From Nymphaea colorata (lineage: Eukaryota > Streptophyta > Magnoliopsida > Nymphaeales > Nymphaeaceae), in assembly GCF_008831285.2 (NCBI RefSeq), contig NC_045140.1, positions 8,926,505 to 8,990,504 on the forward strand: a DNA stretch of 64,000 nucleotides, read 5' to 3'. Under the pieces are notes generated by a model. That model saw only the letters and a list, made by a program, of their open reading frames with translations, had not been told where the DNA came from and did not search any database. A program made the position numbers and the translations under genes. Positions 31,256-42,856 of this stretch are shown here, piece by piece (position 1 is the stretch's first letter; each line of letters starts with the position of its first letter).

Positions 31256-32050
31256 AGGCTGAGAGAGTAGGTTTTCCGACCAACTTCGGTTTATTGCTGG
31301 GAGCATCGTTTTGCATAATTTTTTGCTAGAAATCTTGTTCTTTGTTACTGGTTTGTGAAACATGACAATCAAATTTGCTTGTGATGCCCGCATCAATAAA
31401 CCGAGGTTGGTGGGAAACCCTGATAACTCGCTCTCCTTCTCTCTCTCCCTCTCTCTCTCCGTAATGTGGAAGATGTGTTCATCTGACGATCATGTTGCAG
31501 TGCCATCAAGATCTCTGAGGGCAAGTAGGAGAAATTAGCTCGAAGTTGACGACTTTCTTTCTTGTTGTGGGGATTCATGATATCCAGGCAAAATCCTTTT
31601 CTTTTTTGTGAACTTGAAGCTCAAGAACGAATGATCCGACTAAACACTGAAGTGTCTGAAGGTTTGTGAATTTGAAGAATTGGTTATTTCTGTTTCATTT
31701 GTCTCAAGAACATTAGGAGCCTGGATGTTTCTCTCAGGGATTGTATCAATATCCTCCTTTTTGGCAGTTTGTTATGTCTATTTTCCCCGAGATAGATCTT
31801 ATACGCATTACAATTGATTCTGGGGAGTAGATGTGACTTTGTACATAAAGAGATTAGGATGGAATACTGTAAAAAGGTGGCAGTTTGAAGTGGTTGTTTT
31901 GTTTGCTGGAGGATAATTTGCTTTGGAAATGGTATTTAAAAACCTAGTGTTTTAATTAATTTTTTTTTGTGGTTGGGTGATACATCCAAAATGACATTTT
32001 GTGAAAAAAAATAGCGGGAGGTTGAAGTTATTCTATTCATTTTGAAAGAA

Positions 32051-32737
32051 CCAAGGGCATCTCTGGGCCGGGCCCGCCCAAAACTCCGAAAAGTTGGGTT
32101 TGGGCTGGCCGTCCCTGGCAGCCCAAGCCCGGCCCACTTATTTATGGGGCTGGGTCCAACCGTCAATTTTATACTCGTCAGGTACCTAGTTGGACATTCA
32201 CTCATATTTACAGCCATTAATATTTCATATTTTAATATCTTACAAACCCTTAATATGTCATACATATCTGGTAACCAGTTGAACCCCCCATCTGACCTTA
32301 AATCCACGGTTCTCAGCAAGTAGCATAGATTTGCTGCTCAGGTCATTAAACTAAGGATCTCCCAGAACACACCTTTTTATGTGGCATCAGATTTAAAGTT
32401 TGATGCTATCAAACACAACCTTAGCAAGGTTCCAAGAGTTTCTAAGAGTGCCATCTGCAACACATGAAAAGTTTTTAAAGGAGTCATCGATGATGCATCA
32501 AAAGTTTCTAAGTGAGTTAATTGCCAACACACACACACATAGGGAGAGAGAAAAAAATAAAAATGTAGAAAGATGAGTCCTAGTATATATATATATATAG
32601 TCTCCAACACCAACTCAGGTCAGCCTAGCTCGGCAAAATTTTTTAATCCGGCCGGTCCAGCAGTCAAACAACTGGCCCATTGCTGGCTGGGTACCCAACT
32701 ATACATTGGGTACCCAGCCCATTGACCACCCACAACC
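32051..32737. mobile_element. Non-autonomous hAT-type element, copy B
   Basis: Counterpart of 13192-14237 without the nested Mutator-like MITE. The left end GGGCATCTCTGGGCCGGGCC and the right end CCCAGCCCATTGACCACCC give imperfect inverted termini. It holds CA and TA microsatellites. Confidence 0.65.
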
Positions 32738-32876
32738 AGTTTGTTAAAACTGAGTTTTTTCACTAATTCAGTTTTAGGTATCACTCAAATACATTAAAAT
32801 GAATTTTTGGCCTCCGAAACATTGTTTGGGAGTGTGATTCAAATGCCCCCCACATTTGGTTTTTTGTTTCATTTTT

Positions 32877-32973
32877 GGTCACAGAAGAAGTCATGGCTTT
32901 TCTTCTGCAACTGCTTGAAGTAATGAAGTGCCTGGGTGTGTCCAACAGCACTTATGGCCACAAGTAGGAGTAA
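32877..32973 (+). pseudogene. GASA exon 4 remnant, copy B
   Basis: Paralogue of 14381-14475, with the same frame damage (CACAAGTAGGAGTAA at its end). It matches the functional GASA exon in CTTTTCTTCTGCAAC and TATGGCCACAAG. The shared lesions show it was already broken before A and B separated. Confidence 0.78.
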
Positions 32974-32979
32974 ATCTAA

Positions 32980-35930
32980 ATCCAAATCCAAATCTGATTA
33001 TCTTGAAAGCAAAGGGCGACTCTATTTGTTAATTGAATGTCAAAATTTTTTGCCATATTGAATTTGTTGAAAGCAGCTCGATTTGATATTTAATCTGAAT
33101 CCAAAACATTGAGGTTCTTACCTAAGATCTAAGATCCGAGGTTCTGGGAAATCTAGCACTGCTTGTTTCAACGGTTGGTCCTATAAAGCACACTATGATA
33201 TTATTAAGAAGTGACTTTCAAAATGTATCTATATATGTTGAATATAAACAAAATTAATTGGCCATATTAATGCTTATTATCTGATTGGGTAGCCAAACCC
33301 CATTCACTTTCATCATTAAATGTTAAAATTTTCACCATATCCAACACATTTAAAGCCGCTCGGTTGGATATCCGATTTAAATCTAAACCATTGACATCCC
33401 TACCATGGATCTAAAGTCCAAGCTGGGGGTAGGAAGTCCACTGTCTGGTTAAATGATGGGGCTGGTCTCATAATTATGAATTTCATATGTATCAAATTAA
33501 ACCACAAATCATCCTTTCTTATTTTAACCATAGCTTATCAAAATTATGTTAGAAAATTTGTTTCAAGTTATTGGAAATTAAGTGAATATTATCTTGCAAA
33601 GAAAATGCATTGGAAGTTACGTGAATATTATTACTTAGAAAAAATAGGTCTAAAATTAGGAACGCAAGAAGCAATTCATCAAGCAAATTGGAGTTTTTTT
33701 ATTCATTCAATCAGTTGATTCACCACAATCTAGTACGTTATTCCTTGGGCTGTAAATGATGGCAAGCATGACTCCCAAGTTGTAGATCGTAGGTCTATCG
33801 AGGTCCTAAAGCAAATCAGAACCTTGGTGAGGTATGGGTTCAAGCTTGGGGGTTTTACATCAAAGGCAGTTTCCTACGAGTAAACATTAAAAAAATAGTA
33901 TTCTAAAACCATATATATTGATGCTGAGAGAATTGACAAAACGTTACATATTTTACCTGCAAACCATATCATGAAAGACTGTTTGTTTCAACGTGGATTG
34001 TAAGGAATATTTTGATATTTCTTGTCATAAGTGGTTTTTGAGAATTTTTCTTAAAAGTTAGTGTATATTTCTTAATTTTTAAAAGCTGAGTTGTAACTTA
34101 TTCTTCGTTCAAATGTTAGACACCCTTTTTATGATATTTTAATTATACAAATCACCATAGTAAAATGAAGAGGGAGAGGAAGGTTAGTCAACACGTGAGG
34201 GGTGCTTACCATACACATGAATGAAAAAAAAAAAGGAAAAAGTACGTGGAAGATAACACATTATGATATGGCCACAAGGGAGGGGTCATTCTCAAGAAAC
34301 TGTTAATTTTTACCAAAAAGTCTAAAGAAGGAAGAAAAAAAATGAAGGGTACTTCAGATTCAATTCTACGACTGCAGGTGAACTGCGCTTAACAACTAAC
34401 AACAGCTGGCGAAGTTGTCAAAAGTGCTCTCCCACAAACTGAACTCATGTGTATCAAATGGTCAAAACAAAACAAGCTAGAATTTTTTAGTCCAAAGGCA
34501 CATAACTTGATAATATAAGGTAGGTGTGGGCACCATATATAATTTTTGAGTCGTAGTAATATGATCTTATGATATAGTAATAAGAATCTTTGCCTACACC
34601 AGCCAACAAGTACCTCTGCTACTGGACTTGGTGTCTATCCATACAAAAAAAATGATTAAACAAAAGGGACTTATGGACTTATTATCTCCATCAATATGAA
34701 ATGGTTAAACAAATGAGAGATGTGGAATCATTAAGTTTTATCTACGTGAAACTGTGAAACAAAAGAGGGCTATGGATGTTTTAATTTCAATAAACATGCA
34801 TCTACTTTTGCAGGACCAACCACAGATTTTGTCTCATAAAAATCTTTTAGTTTTTTCAGTAACATGGTTGTTACATGAAGTAAAATTCAGTTTCTTCTCT
34901 CTTGCCCAATGATCATGAAGAGAAAAAAAAATGCAATCAACAATTGGGAGAGAAAGAGGGAAGACGTTTCAAAAATTTAGAGACGGAAAGAGTGTGATAT
35001 TGGAGAAGGTAAAAGAATCCCAAGAACACAATTTGATTGTTATGTTTCAGAAATAAGAAATAGAGACAAGAATTTCCAGTAGTAACGAATATAGAACTAG
35101 TGTTGTTGGTTCGATTCCCATGAGTGCTGCTCCACTGGACTGTAAGTAGTAAGATCAACTGTAAGTAGTAAGATCAACAATACTTTAGTTAACTGGTATA
35201 GCGTTTCCCACTGTGGTCCCAACGCAACTCAACACCACAAGGAGGGTAATGGAGTACCTTCACCCTTCAGGCATCTTTCCAAGACAATGAATTGTTTTAC
35301 CTCCTCCTGCTCATCCAAAATATAAAACTAAGTAAACTATGTTTCTAATCATAACATAGCTGGTCAGCTCCTGCCTTTGTAGGTTTTGTGCTCTTGTGAT
35401 GCAGAGCAGTGCCAAGATGAAGGTATGCTGTCTCCTTTGTTGCTCGCTCCGAGAGTAAAGCTCCCAAGGCAATTCCCCACCTGCCTTGTCCTGAATGGAT
35501 TGGTTTTTGCAATGGGAGATCACCACTGAGATTGTTCATAGTGTATATGTTGAAACATGTCTGAAAGTTACAATAATCGATTGTTAAATGTAATATATCA
35601 GCCCAACATCACCAATTAAACTTAAAATGGATCTAGAAGTTCAGATTCAGTTCCACCGTCTGATCAAATATCAATACGTTAAGTTTAATTTGAAATAATT
35701 AGCATTTGATCTGGTGTTAATTGGATTGAGATTAGCCTCATGATTTTCATCTAGAATCCGAAATAATAATGTAATATTACAATTTCTGTTGCAGATTTGA
35801 GCTTTGGATCTAAGACCACTATACCTTGCTCGATTGGACTCGGTTATGCAGCCAATTAATGGCGAGTACAAAGAAAGGAAAAGAGAAAGTGCCTGAGAAA
35901 AAGTGAAATGAAAGAACGAAAGCTAAATAT
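32980..35930. other. Anonymous part of segment B, no gene
   Basis: Collinear with about 14480-18608 of segment A but without the 15681-16236 MITE. Open frames are not conserved between the copies. A short local duplication (ACTGTAAGTAGTAAGATCAAC, twice) lies near 35140-35178. Confidence 0.6.
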
Positions 35931-36001
35931 ATCTAACCCCGGGTTCGAACTGGGGACCTATAGTATGTGACTAGCGTGATTAGCAACTACACCACCCAGA
36001 C
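35931..36001 (-). pseudogene. tRNA-Val pseudogene
   Basis: Paralogue of the tRNA at 18609-18682. The B-box region GGTTCGAACCC is canonical. The anticodon arm has lost two bases, so no CAC anticodon can be placed in a 7-base loop, and the acceptor stem carries mismatches (ATCTAAC on the plus strand instead of GTCTGAG). Confidence 0.85.
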
Positions 36002-37000
36002 AAAGCTTGCTGTAGGTTTCTATATAAGTTTTTTATATTTGTCACTTTTCCAAAATCAACACCAGCATACTGATTATTTAAGTTAGTTGTGTTAGTGAGA
36101 AAAAATACTTAAATACCCTTGCAGAAATATCAAGTTCATTAATTTGTATTAGCCTCTAACAATATCATCAACCGTAACAAAAAATAATGAGTTTATATGA
36201 TTTTATAAACTAGTTAGCATATGATTTTCATAACCTTTAATCGGTGCTACAACTTAGGCGCGTGCATTCACAAAATTAGGCATAGCTCATTTTTGGAAGT
36301 TAAAAATATTAATTTTACTATAACTAATATTTTTAATTCTGTAGATTTTTTTTAATAAACAAGAAAAACGGTATACTTGTTTGTTTCAAAAAGACGAAAA
36401 CCTCCCAGTTTCCCTCCCTACAGTCTAAGGCTGCTTGGAAACTTATTTAGATCTATAGTACACTTGTTCAAAAATGGTTCACTCCTACCACTTTATGTAG
36501 TCCACATGAGTAACACCTACAAAACTTGTAGATTTTTTTTCTACAAGTTCATCGTATTGAAGACTGGGTTCAATAAAATGAAGGTCACTTTGTTTATTCC
36601 TTTTCAACTTTTGAAGGCCATCTTCTAGATCATGGGTTTGAAATATTCATAAAATATGATGAATATATCTATATGTTGATCCACAGACCCCAGATATGAG
36701 AGTGTGAAGCCATACATCTTAACCACGATGTATATCAAAAATTTTGATGTATATCATGTAGCTATTTGAGAATAAGCAAATGGCTGACATCAAAAAGTTG
36801 GAAGACTGTTGACATTTAGACCAAGACATCGGTTGCAACTTTCTCTTTACCATACTGAAAACAAAGAATGAAGAGCTTAGGTTCAACCCATATTCACTAC
36901 ATATTTCGTATATGCAAAGTCAACATGGGATACATATGTCCTTTGTATATCCTTTCATCAACCATGATTCAAAGTATCATGGTTGTTGACATTGACTTTA

Positions 37001-38927
37001 GGGCCTAGTTTGATGCACAGGAAAAGTCCTTGCATCGGTTGAAAACTGTACGGGCAAGTGAAACTTCACCCAAAAAACTTGTACGATCGGGTGAAATTTC
37101 ACGTGGAAAAATGTCCGCCCTTGCAGGACGGACTTTTTCGCGCAGATAGTATTGAGAGCCATTAGGGCTCTCAATTTTTTCCCTCGTTTCCCCTTTGACG
37201 CCCATCTACCCCTCTCCTCTCTCGCTCCCTCACCTCTATCACTCTCTTGTTCCTCTCCCCTCTCGCTGCCTCTCCTCTCTCGCTCTCTCGCTCTCTCGTT
37301 TCTCTCCTCTCTCGCGGTTCTTTCTTCTCTCATTCTCTTGTTCGTCTCCTCTCTTGCTGTTCTCTTGTTGTCTCGTTCCTCACCCATCTCTTTACTCTCT
37401 CTTCACATGCACATGTCTCGCAGTTTTTGGAAATTAGCTCAACACTGATGCTAATTCCTAGTTCTTCGGATATAATCTGCATCAGTATTTTGTGATTGGC
37501 CTTTTCTTCTTTTGGCCTTGTAATGTAAAATTTGCTAATGTGGTTGCCAATTGCCATCAATTTATGTTGAAGTTGCCTGAAATTATTCTACATCCAAGAC
37601 TTGGAAAAATGAAACCAAGATAGCTTGAACTCTTGCTTTGAAAATCCCCATTTTTAACAAACTATGATTACCAGGAAGCTACTGGTCAAGGCTTCTTTAC
37701 ACACATATTTGATCTCTTCACAGAAGCATATGAAAAAATAGGGATTTTCATAGTTTATAAGACTATCTCTAATAAACACCATCAATTGAAGGTGTTTATA
37801 AGACTATCTCTACTTGGTCTTGCATCCATGCATGTGAACGATTGACGGTAATTCTCTATGGGTTGCTTTAATTTCAAACCAAAGGAGTGGCTGAGATTGC
37901 AATGTGTTGTCATCTTTGCACTGATTAAGGGGATCTAAATGCACAACATCTTGCTCAAAGCAGTAGAATGTTCTGATAAAATCTTTTGTAGTGAAAATTG
38001 TGTAAGTGAAGGAAAACTATTTGATTGCAATCTATTGAAAATGCTGTGCACCGAATTGCATCAGAGCTGCAACGGCCAAATGGTGGCACCAGCAAAAACC
38101 AGAGGGAACTTTAGCATCTAATGAACTGTAAAAGGGTTTGCTGAATGATGGTTTGGAGTAGATAAAGGCCGTCTGCAACACCATGTGATTTTTGGATATT
38201 CTGAAGTTCATGTGATTTCAAAGCATCAAAGGAACGAAATTGTGATTCTTAGTTGAAAATCCACTTCCTTTGGATACTGCAATTCAGGATCACGAGATTG
38301 TTCCTGTGATCATCTAAACTCTCAGTTGTAACTGATCATCCATGGATGACCAAATTAAGTAGTTGATTCCTTTTATTTCCTTTTCTTCAAGGCTGGTTGC
38401 TTTCTCCCAATGAAGTGTTAACAGGATGGCATTTCTTCAGTCAATTGTACATCAATTCAAAATCAAGTTATGCTTTTTGAGTAAACTGGCCATGTGCCAA
38501 TCCAGCCAAGTCATATGATTCTTTAACTGTCCTTTTTATTCTCTCACTGCTGTTTGATGAAGTTAATTTTGTTGTTGATCATCTTTGCAAATTTTTATCC
38601 TCTTAACTGACATGCATTGGTTATGCCTCTCCATGAGTATGAAGAACTTATTGAAGATGGTAATCAGTTCTCTGCTTTGTCCTTACATTTTCCCCTTTGG
38701 TGGCTCTCATTTTAATCTTCACATGCTTTTGTATTAGAATTGGTGAGAAGAAGATTCTTCATTATGTTCTTTAACTTTGTCTCTCGACCTGTTTAAACAA
38801 GTGCCAGTCTCATATAATTTACCCTGTGTACCAAACATAGTTAATTTTACCCTGCAAAAAACTACCATGTGCATCAAACATGGTTAATTTTACCACATTA
38901 AATTCTTCCCTACCATCAAACGGGGCC
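37001..38927. mobile_element. PIF/Harbinger-like non-autonomous element, copy B
   Basis: Ends GGGCCTAGTTTGATG and GGCCCCGTTTGATGG (reverse complement) are flanked by TTA (36998-37000) and TAA (38928-38930), as expected for Harbinger-type TWA duplications. No transposase is found. A CT-rich tract at about 37200-37400 (CTCTCTCGCTC-type) accounts for the open frames there. A 60-codon frame at 37939-38121 starting MHNILLKAVECSD is conserved in the other copy but unrecognised. The paralogue is at 54791-56820. Confidence 0.65.
37939..38121 (+). other. Conserved 60-codon open frame inside Harbinger-like element
   Basis: It encodes MHNILLKAVECSDKIFCSEN at its start and ends NFSI with the stop at the same place as in the paralogue at 55796-55978, which is 60 codons with about nine substitutions. 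Cysteine content is high. Not recognised; conservation may simply reflect recent duplication. Confidence 0.25.
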
Positions 38928-39775
38928 TAACAGTAGGGTTAATATGCAAATGTTTTTATGCCTCCAGTTATGTCTTCATATCCTCTACATGTGTGTTTGC
39001 CTTCAATGTTGTTGTCACAATTATGTAATTGTTCAACTTTTTCTCTCAATTGCAATATCTATTCTGGTGAATTGTCTAGTTGATTGATAGAAAACTGCAC
39101 ATTATCTTTTTTCAATAAATAGGAGCCATTTTTATTGCATAACATCTAAATATCCTAACAAAATCTCTGTAATCCCTGTCAAAATAACAAATAGCGTGTT
39201 ATGAACAATGCCAAACATTGATGTACTGCAAACTAACAATTCAATATATATCGACATGTACATAATTTCGACAACCATAAAACAACAGCCCTGAATTTAG
39301 ACCATTTTTTACTATAAAATGACTGTTGACAATTCACATTTACATGATAACTTTGGTACTTAGAAGAGTGTGCCATTTTCACTAGCTATGGATTTGTTGC
39401 AAGAAGTGATCAATACTAAGAACAACATTACACAACCTAAAAATGATTCATAAAATTCTACAAAACCATTAAGCATGTGCATTTACAAAAATGAAATTGC
39501 AATGATAATAAGCTTTTCTCAAAGTTGAATTATGGACAACTTGTCCCTCAAATACTACAACAAGAATAACAAGATGAAATTATATTTGCCAAATTAAGCT
39601 CCATCATGACACAGCAGCATGCTTTTGAGGCAGATCATCCGTGATATCCAACGTGCCCTCAGGACATATATGCAAGAGAAAACATCCCTTTTCCTCTATG
39701 TTTCTCTTCTCTTAGAAATTAATCCTCTCTATATAGCCCAAGCCTAATATTCATGCCTTGGTCACATGAAGTTAT

Positions 39776-41317
39776 TCAAGTACAAACGTATGCACTGAAT
39801 TTGTTGTACAATATTGTACTTATGCAATCAAAGAACTCGAAATTATCATGTACAATATCTTTTTCTTCTTTCTTAAAAACTATACACTGAATTTGTTCAA
39901 TCATATCGTCCCACATTGCGTAAACTTTATGAAGTATAGGCTCATCTTTATCAACAGTTCTCAACATGCACCGAATTGGCTCTGTAAAATCCAAAAAAAT
40001 ATGCAACTTTATCCCACCATTTATCTTCAACAATAAGGTTTTCAATACTTTGAGCTTTAGCCTTATCTTCAACCTGATAAAAGCTCCACTCTCTACTAAA
40101 CACCATTTGAATAAGTGCTTCTCGCACTCTTTGAATTCTTTTCAACATGAAAATTATTGAAGCAAATCATGTCTCTGCAACCTTTAACAATCTAAAATAA
40201 GAAGAAATACTAAAAAGAGACAATGCACGTTGTTGATTAACGATGAAATTTCTAATAGTTCTTGCATCTTTTTCAATGTCTTGAATCCATGAAAATAGCT
40301 CATATCCCTTAGGATCTACATCTTGACTTGAAGGATAGCAAATGTCCTTCAGTGCTAAATTCAAAGTATGTGCAATACATGGAGTCCAAAAAATATGTAA
40401 AAAATCATACCTCAAACTAGCTCCAGCACTTTTGCATAAAGCAGCATTGTCTGTATTGAGCTGCACCACTTTAACAGGACCAACCTCCTTGATAGCTTCT
40501 ACAAATAATTTTTTCAATATCCAACATCTTTATATTCTCTAGATGCATCAACTGCCTTCAACAATATTGGTTCACCATGTGCAATGGAAATAAAATTAGT
40601 TAGTGGACGTCTTTGAATATCTATTCACCCATCAGAAACAATTGATACCCCAGTCGTGTTAGATTTAAACTTTTTTCTTTCTAAACTTTGCTCAACCTCA
40701 TTTTTTTTCATTATGAAGTAGTGATGTGTGCAACCTTTCTGAACCGGGAGGTATATATCCTGATAATTTGCTATTTCCAAGTATAGTACAATGGATTTCT
40801 GGCTACATTGAAAAGAATACAGCTAGAATAGAAAAACTTAGCAATCACTTTATCTATTTCTGCTCTTCTGCAAGAATGAAAACATGTCTCTACAGTCCTT
40901 CTTTTTCTATCAAAACTCTTAGGATTTGTCACAATAATACTTGTTTTCTTATTGTTGTGGATTGCATCAACACGATCTTGCAACCTCTTGAACTCTCGAA
41001 CTTTTTCTGTAGAAATTTTTTTACATCCTCAAATTCCATGACCAACAACTTCAACAAATGTGCTTTAATTCTTGTGTAAGATCCTACAAATGTACCTTGA
41101 CAATATTTGCATACAAAATACACATTTCCACCACCACTGCCTACATCTTTAGTGACCACTTTCATTTCTTTCCATAGTGGTTATTCTTCAGATGAAATGC
41201 TTCATCTGGTAGTGTAGAAGACTTGGAAACATCACTTTCATCCACATTGACACTAAATGAAGAACTTGTCGCAGGAGAATCTGAAACAACTTCCTTTCCT
41301 TTCGTTCTGTTTGCCAT
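39776..41317 (-). pseudogene. hAT transposase pseudogene, C-terminally truncated (copy B)
   Basis: The minus-strand start MANRTKGKEVVSDSP is at 41317. A BED-type zinc finger follows (VYFVCKYCQGTFVGSYTRIK, about 41060-41130), interrupted by a frameshift just before it and others after. The DUF659-like catalytic region appears at about 40167-40517 (VVQLNTDNAALCKSAG and PCIAHTLNLALKDICYP). Compared with copy C, about 1.1 kb holding the C-terminal dimerisation region and the left end of the element is deleted, with the breakpoint near 39793-39815. Confidence 0.85.
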
Positions 41318-42848
41318 CTTTTACGGTTTTACCTTCAAAGTTCAAAATAAAAAAATTCAAATATAACAAATTTAAGATTCTAAGAATAGATAACAACATA
41401 GACTATATATTGTGTAACTACAGTGTTTCTATATGAACCCATTGAATCTAAAAATTCTCAATAGGGCAAAGCTTGAAGTTACTGAATTCCCACATTATTT
41501 AGATTGTTTATAATTTCAACAAAGAACACAAAAAAATCCTGTCTAACCAAAATAACATGATTATGATCATGATAATGAGACTCCAAAATCAACCCAACTA
41601 CTTACCGAATGAATCCAGCAGCTAACAAAGACAAAGAAGTCACACAAGTAGCAAGTAGGTAAATGTGATCAGGTGGAACCAACTACCAATGCAGCCGGAG
41701 CACCTACGGAGCCACCAACGTTACATCCAAAGATGAACACCAACTCCTAGGTTGTAAAACTCTGAAATTATTGATCATCTACATCTCAAATTATTCCAAA
41801 ACAACCAAGTTTCTCAAGTGTGCCGACCAATAAAACTGCCAAGAATCCAAAACCAAGATACAAGAACTTATGCTGGAAAAAAAATATACATATATATAGG
41901 GAATCCTATTTTTTTACTCCCCACGCTACCCTTTTATTCCCCCCTTTGCTCCTTTCCTTTCTTCTGCCTTTGTGCCTGTCATTTTTACATTTTAATTTGT
42001 TCTTGTTTGCTCCTTGTTTTTATGAGAGATTTATTTCCTGTCTACAAAAACAGAGCTGATCTTCTTTGTAAAATAAAACCAGGTGTATACTAAAATACAG
42101 AATATACTAGAATCACAAGGATAGATGTACAGAAATCAGAAAACGCTTTCTAATAGTCTAATAGAATGACTAACCTTAGGCTGGGTTGCTGGCTGTGGGA
42201 ATAAATGGCAAAGGAGTCGATGACAAGCCACTGTTTGACTTCGGCCGGCGGTGGGAGAGAGTTAGGTGGATTGAACCAGACGCTGACAATAGAGAACCAG
42301 ACGCTAACAATAGAAAACAAGAAAACCTAAGAATGAGAAAAAAAGAGAGAACCAGACCAACGAGAAAACCCAAAATTCCAAATATGCAAATGCAACACCA
42401 TTCTCGAAACAGAAAACTGGGAGAGGGAGAATGGGCAAGAGAGATTGCTACTTACCTCGAATGGAGGTCACCCTGCCCTGCAGGCTGCAATCGATGGCTT
42501 CGCCGGCTCCACCCAATTCGACGTATAGAAGAGGGACGAAGTAGAAGAAGGGACGAAGAGGGATGATGGTTGAGGAAGAGGGAAGAAGAAGAAGAAGGGA
42601 CGAAGAGGGAAAGGTCGAAAAAGAGGTACAAAGAAGGGGTGACGATTGACTTTGTTAAAAACTTAAAAAAAAAAACCTAAAAATTAGACCAAAGTAGACT
42701 TTCTTGCCTTTGACCGCACACGACTTGGGTCAAACGTGAGTCGGGTGCAAGTCTGAAAAAGATGATTTTAGCCAGGTGCGGCTGACTGCACCCAACTCTT
42801 GTTTGACCCGTTTGGGTGCGCACTGTTTCGCCCACCCAGGTTTCATTC
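39793..42848 (-). mobile_element. hAT element, left end deleted (copy B)
   Basis: The right end CACCCAGGTTTCATTC at 42833-42848, followed by TCCATTCC, corresponds to the right end of the copy C element at 62466. The left terminus is lost in the deletion. The promoter-proximal part includes a GAAGAAGAAGGGACGAAG purine-rich tract (42530-42620) and a 5 prime untranslated exon with a GTAAGT donor on the minus strand near 42466. Confidence 0.75.
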
Positions 42849-42856
42849 TCCATTCC

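Larger units (their letters stand above)
25520..31935. repeat. Long inverted repeat, copy B, split by Copia
   Basis: This is the same inverted repeat as at 11850-13070. The left arm covers about 25520-26071 and resumes at 31261. The right arm covers about 31375-31935. The Copia element inserted into the left arm close to the axis. The minus-strand frame at 31578-31393 (ANFSYLPSEILMALQ) mirrors the plus-strand frame at 25947 (ANFSYFSTQMLMTSQ). Confidence 0.85.

Noticed and set aside
36998-37560. Arg/Glu- and Ser/Leu-rich frames on both strands
   Set aside because: Low-complexity CT-rich tract inside the Harbinger-like element; the same artefact occurs at 54855-55333.
42186-42566. 126-codon Arg/Glu-rich frame
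   Set aside because: It lies over the non-coding 5 prime part of the hAT element (purine-rich repeats). The C copy breaks it differently and no domain is seen.
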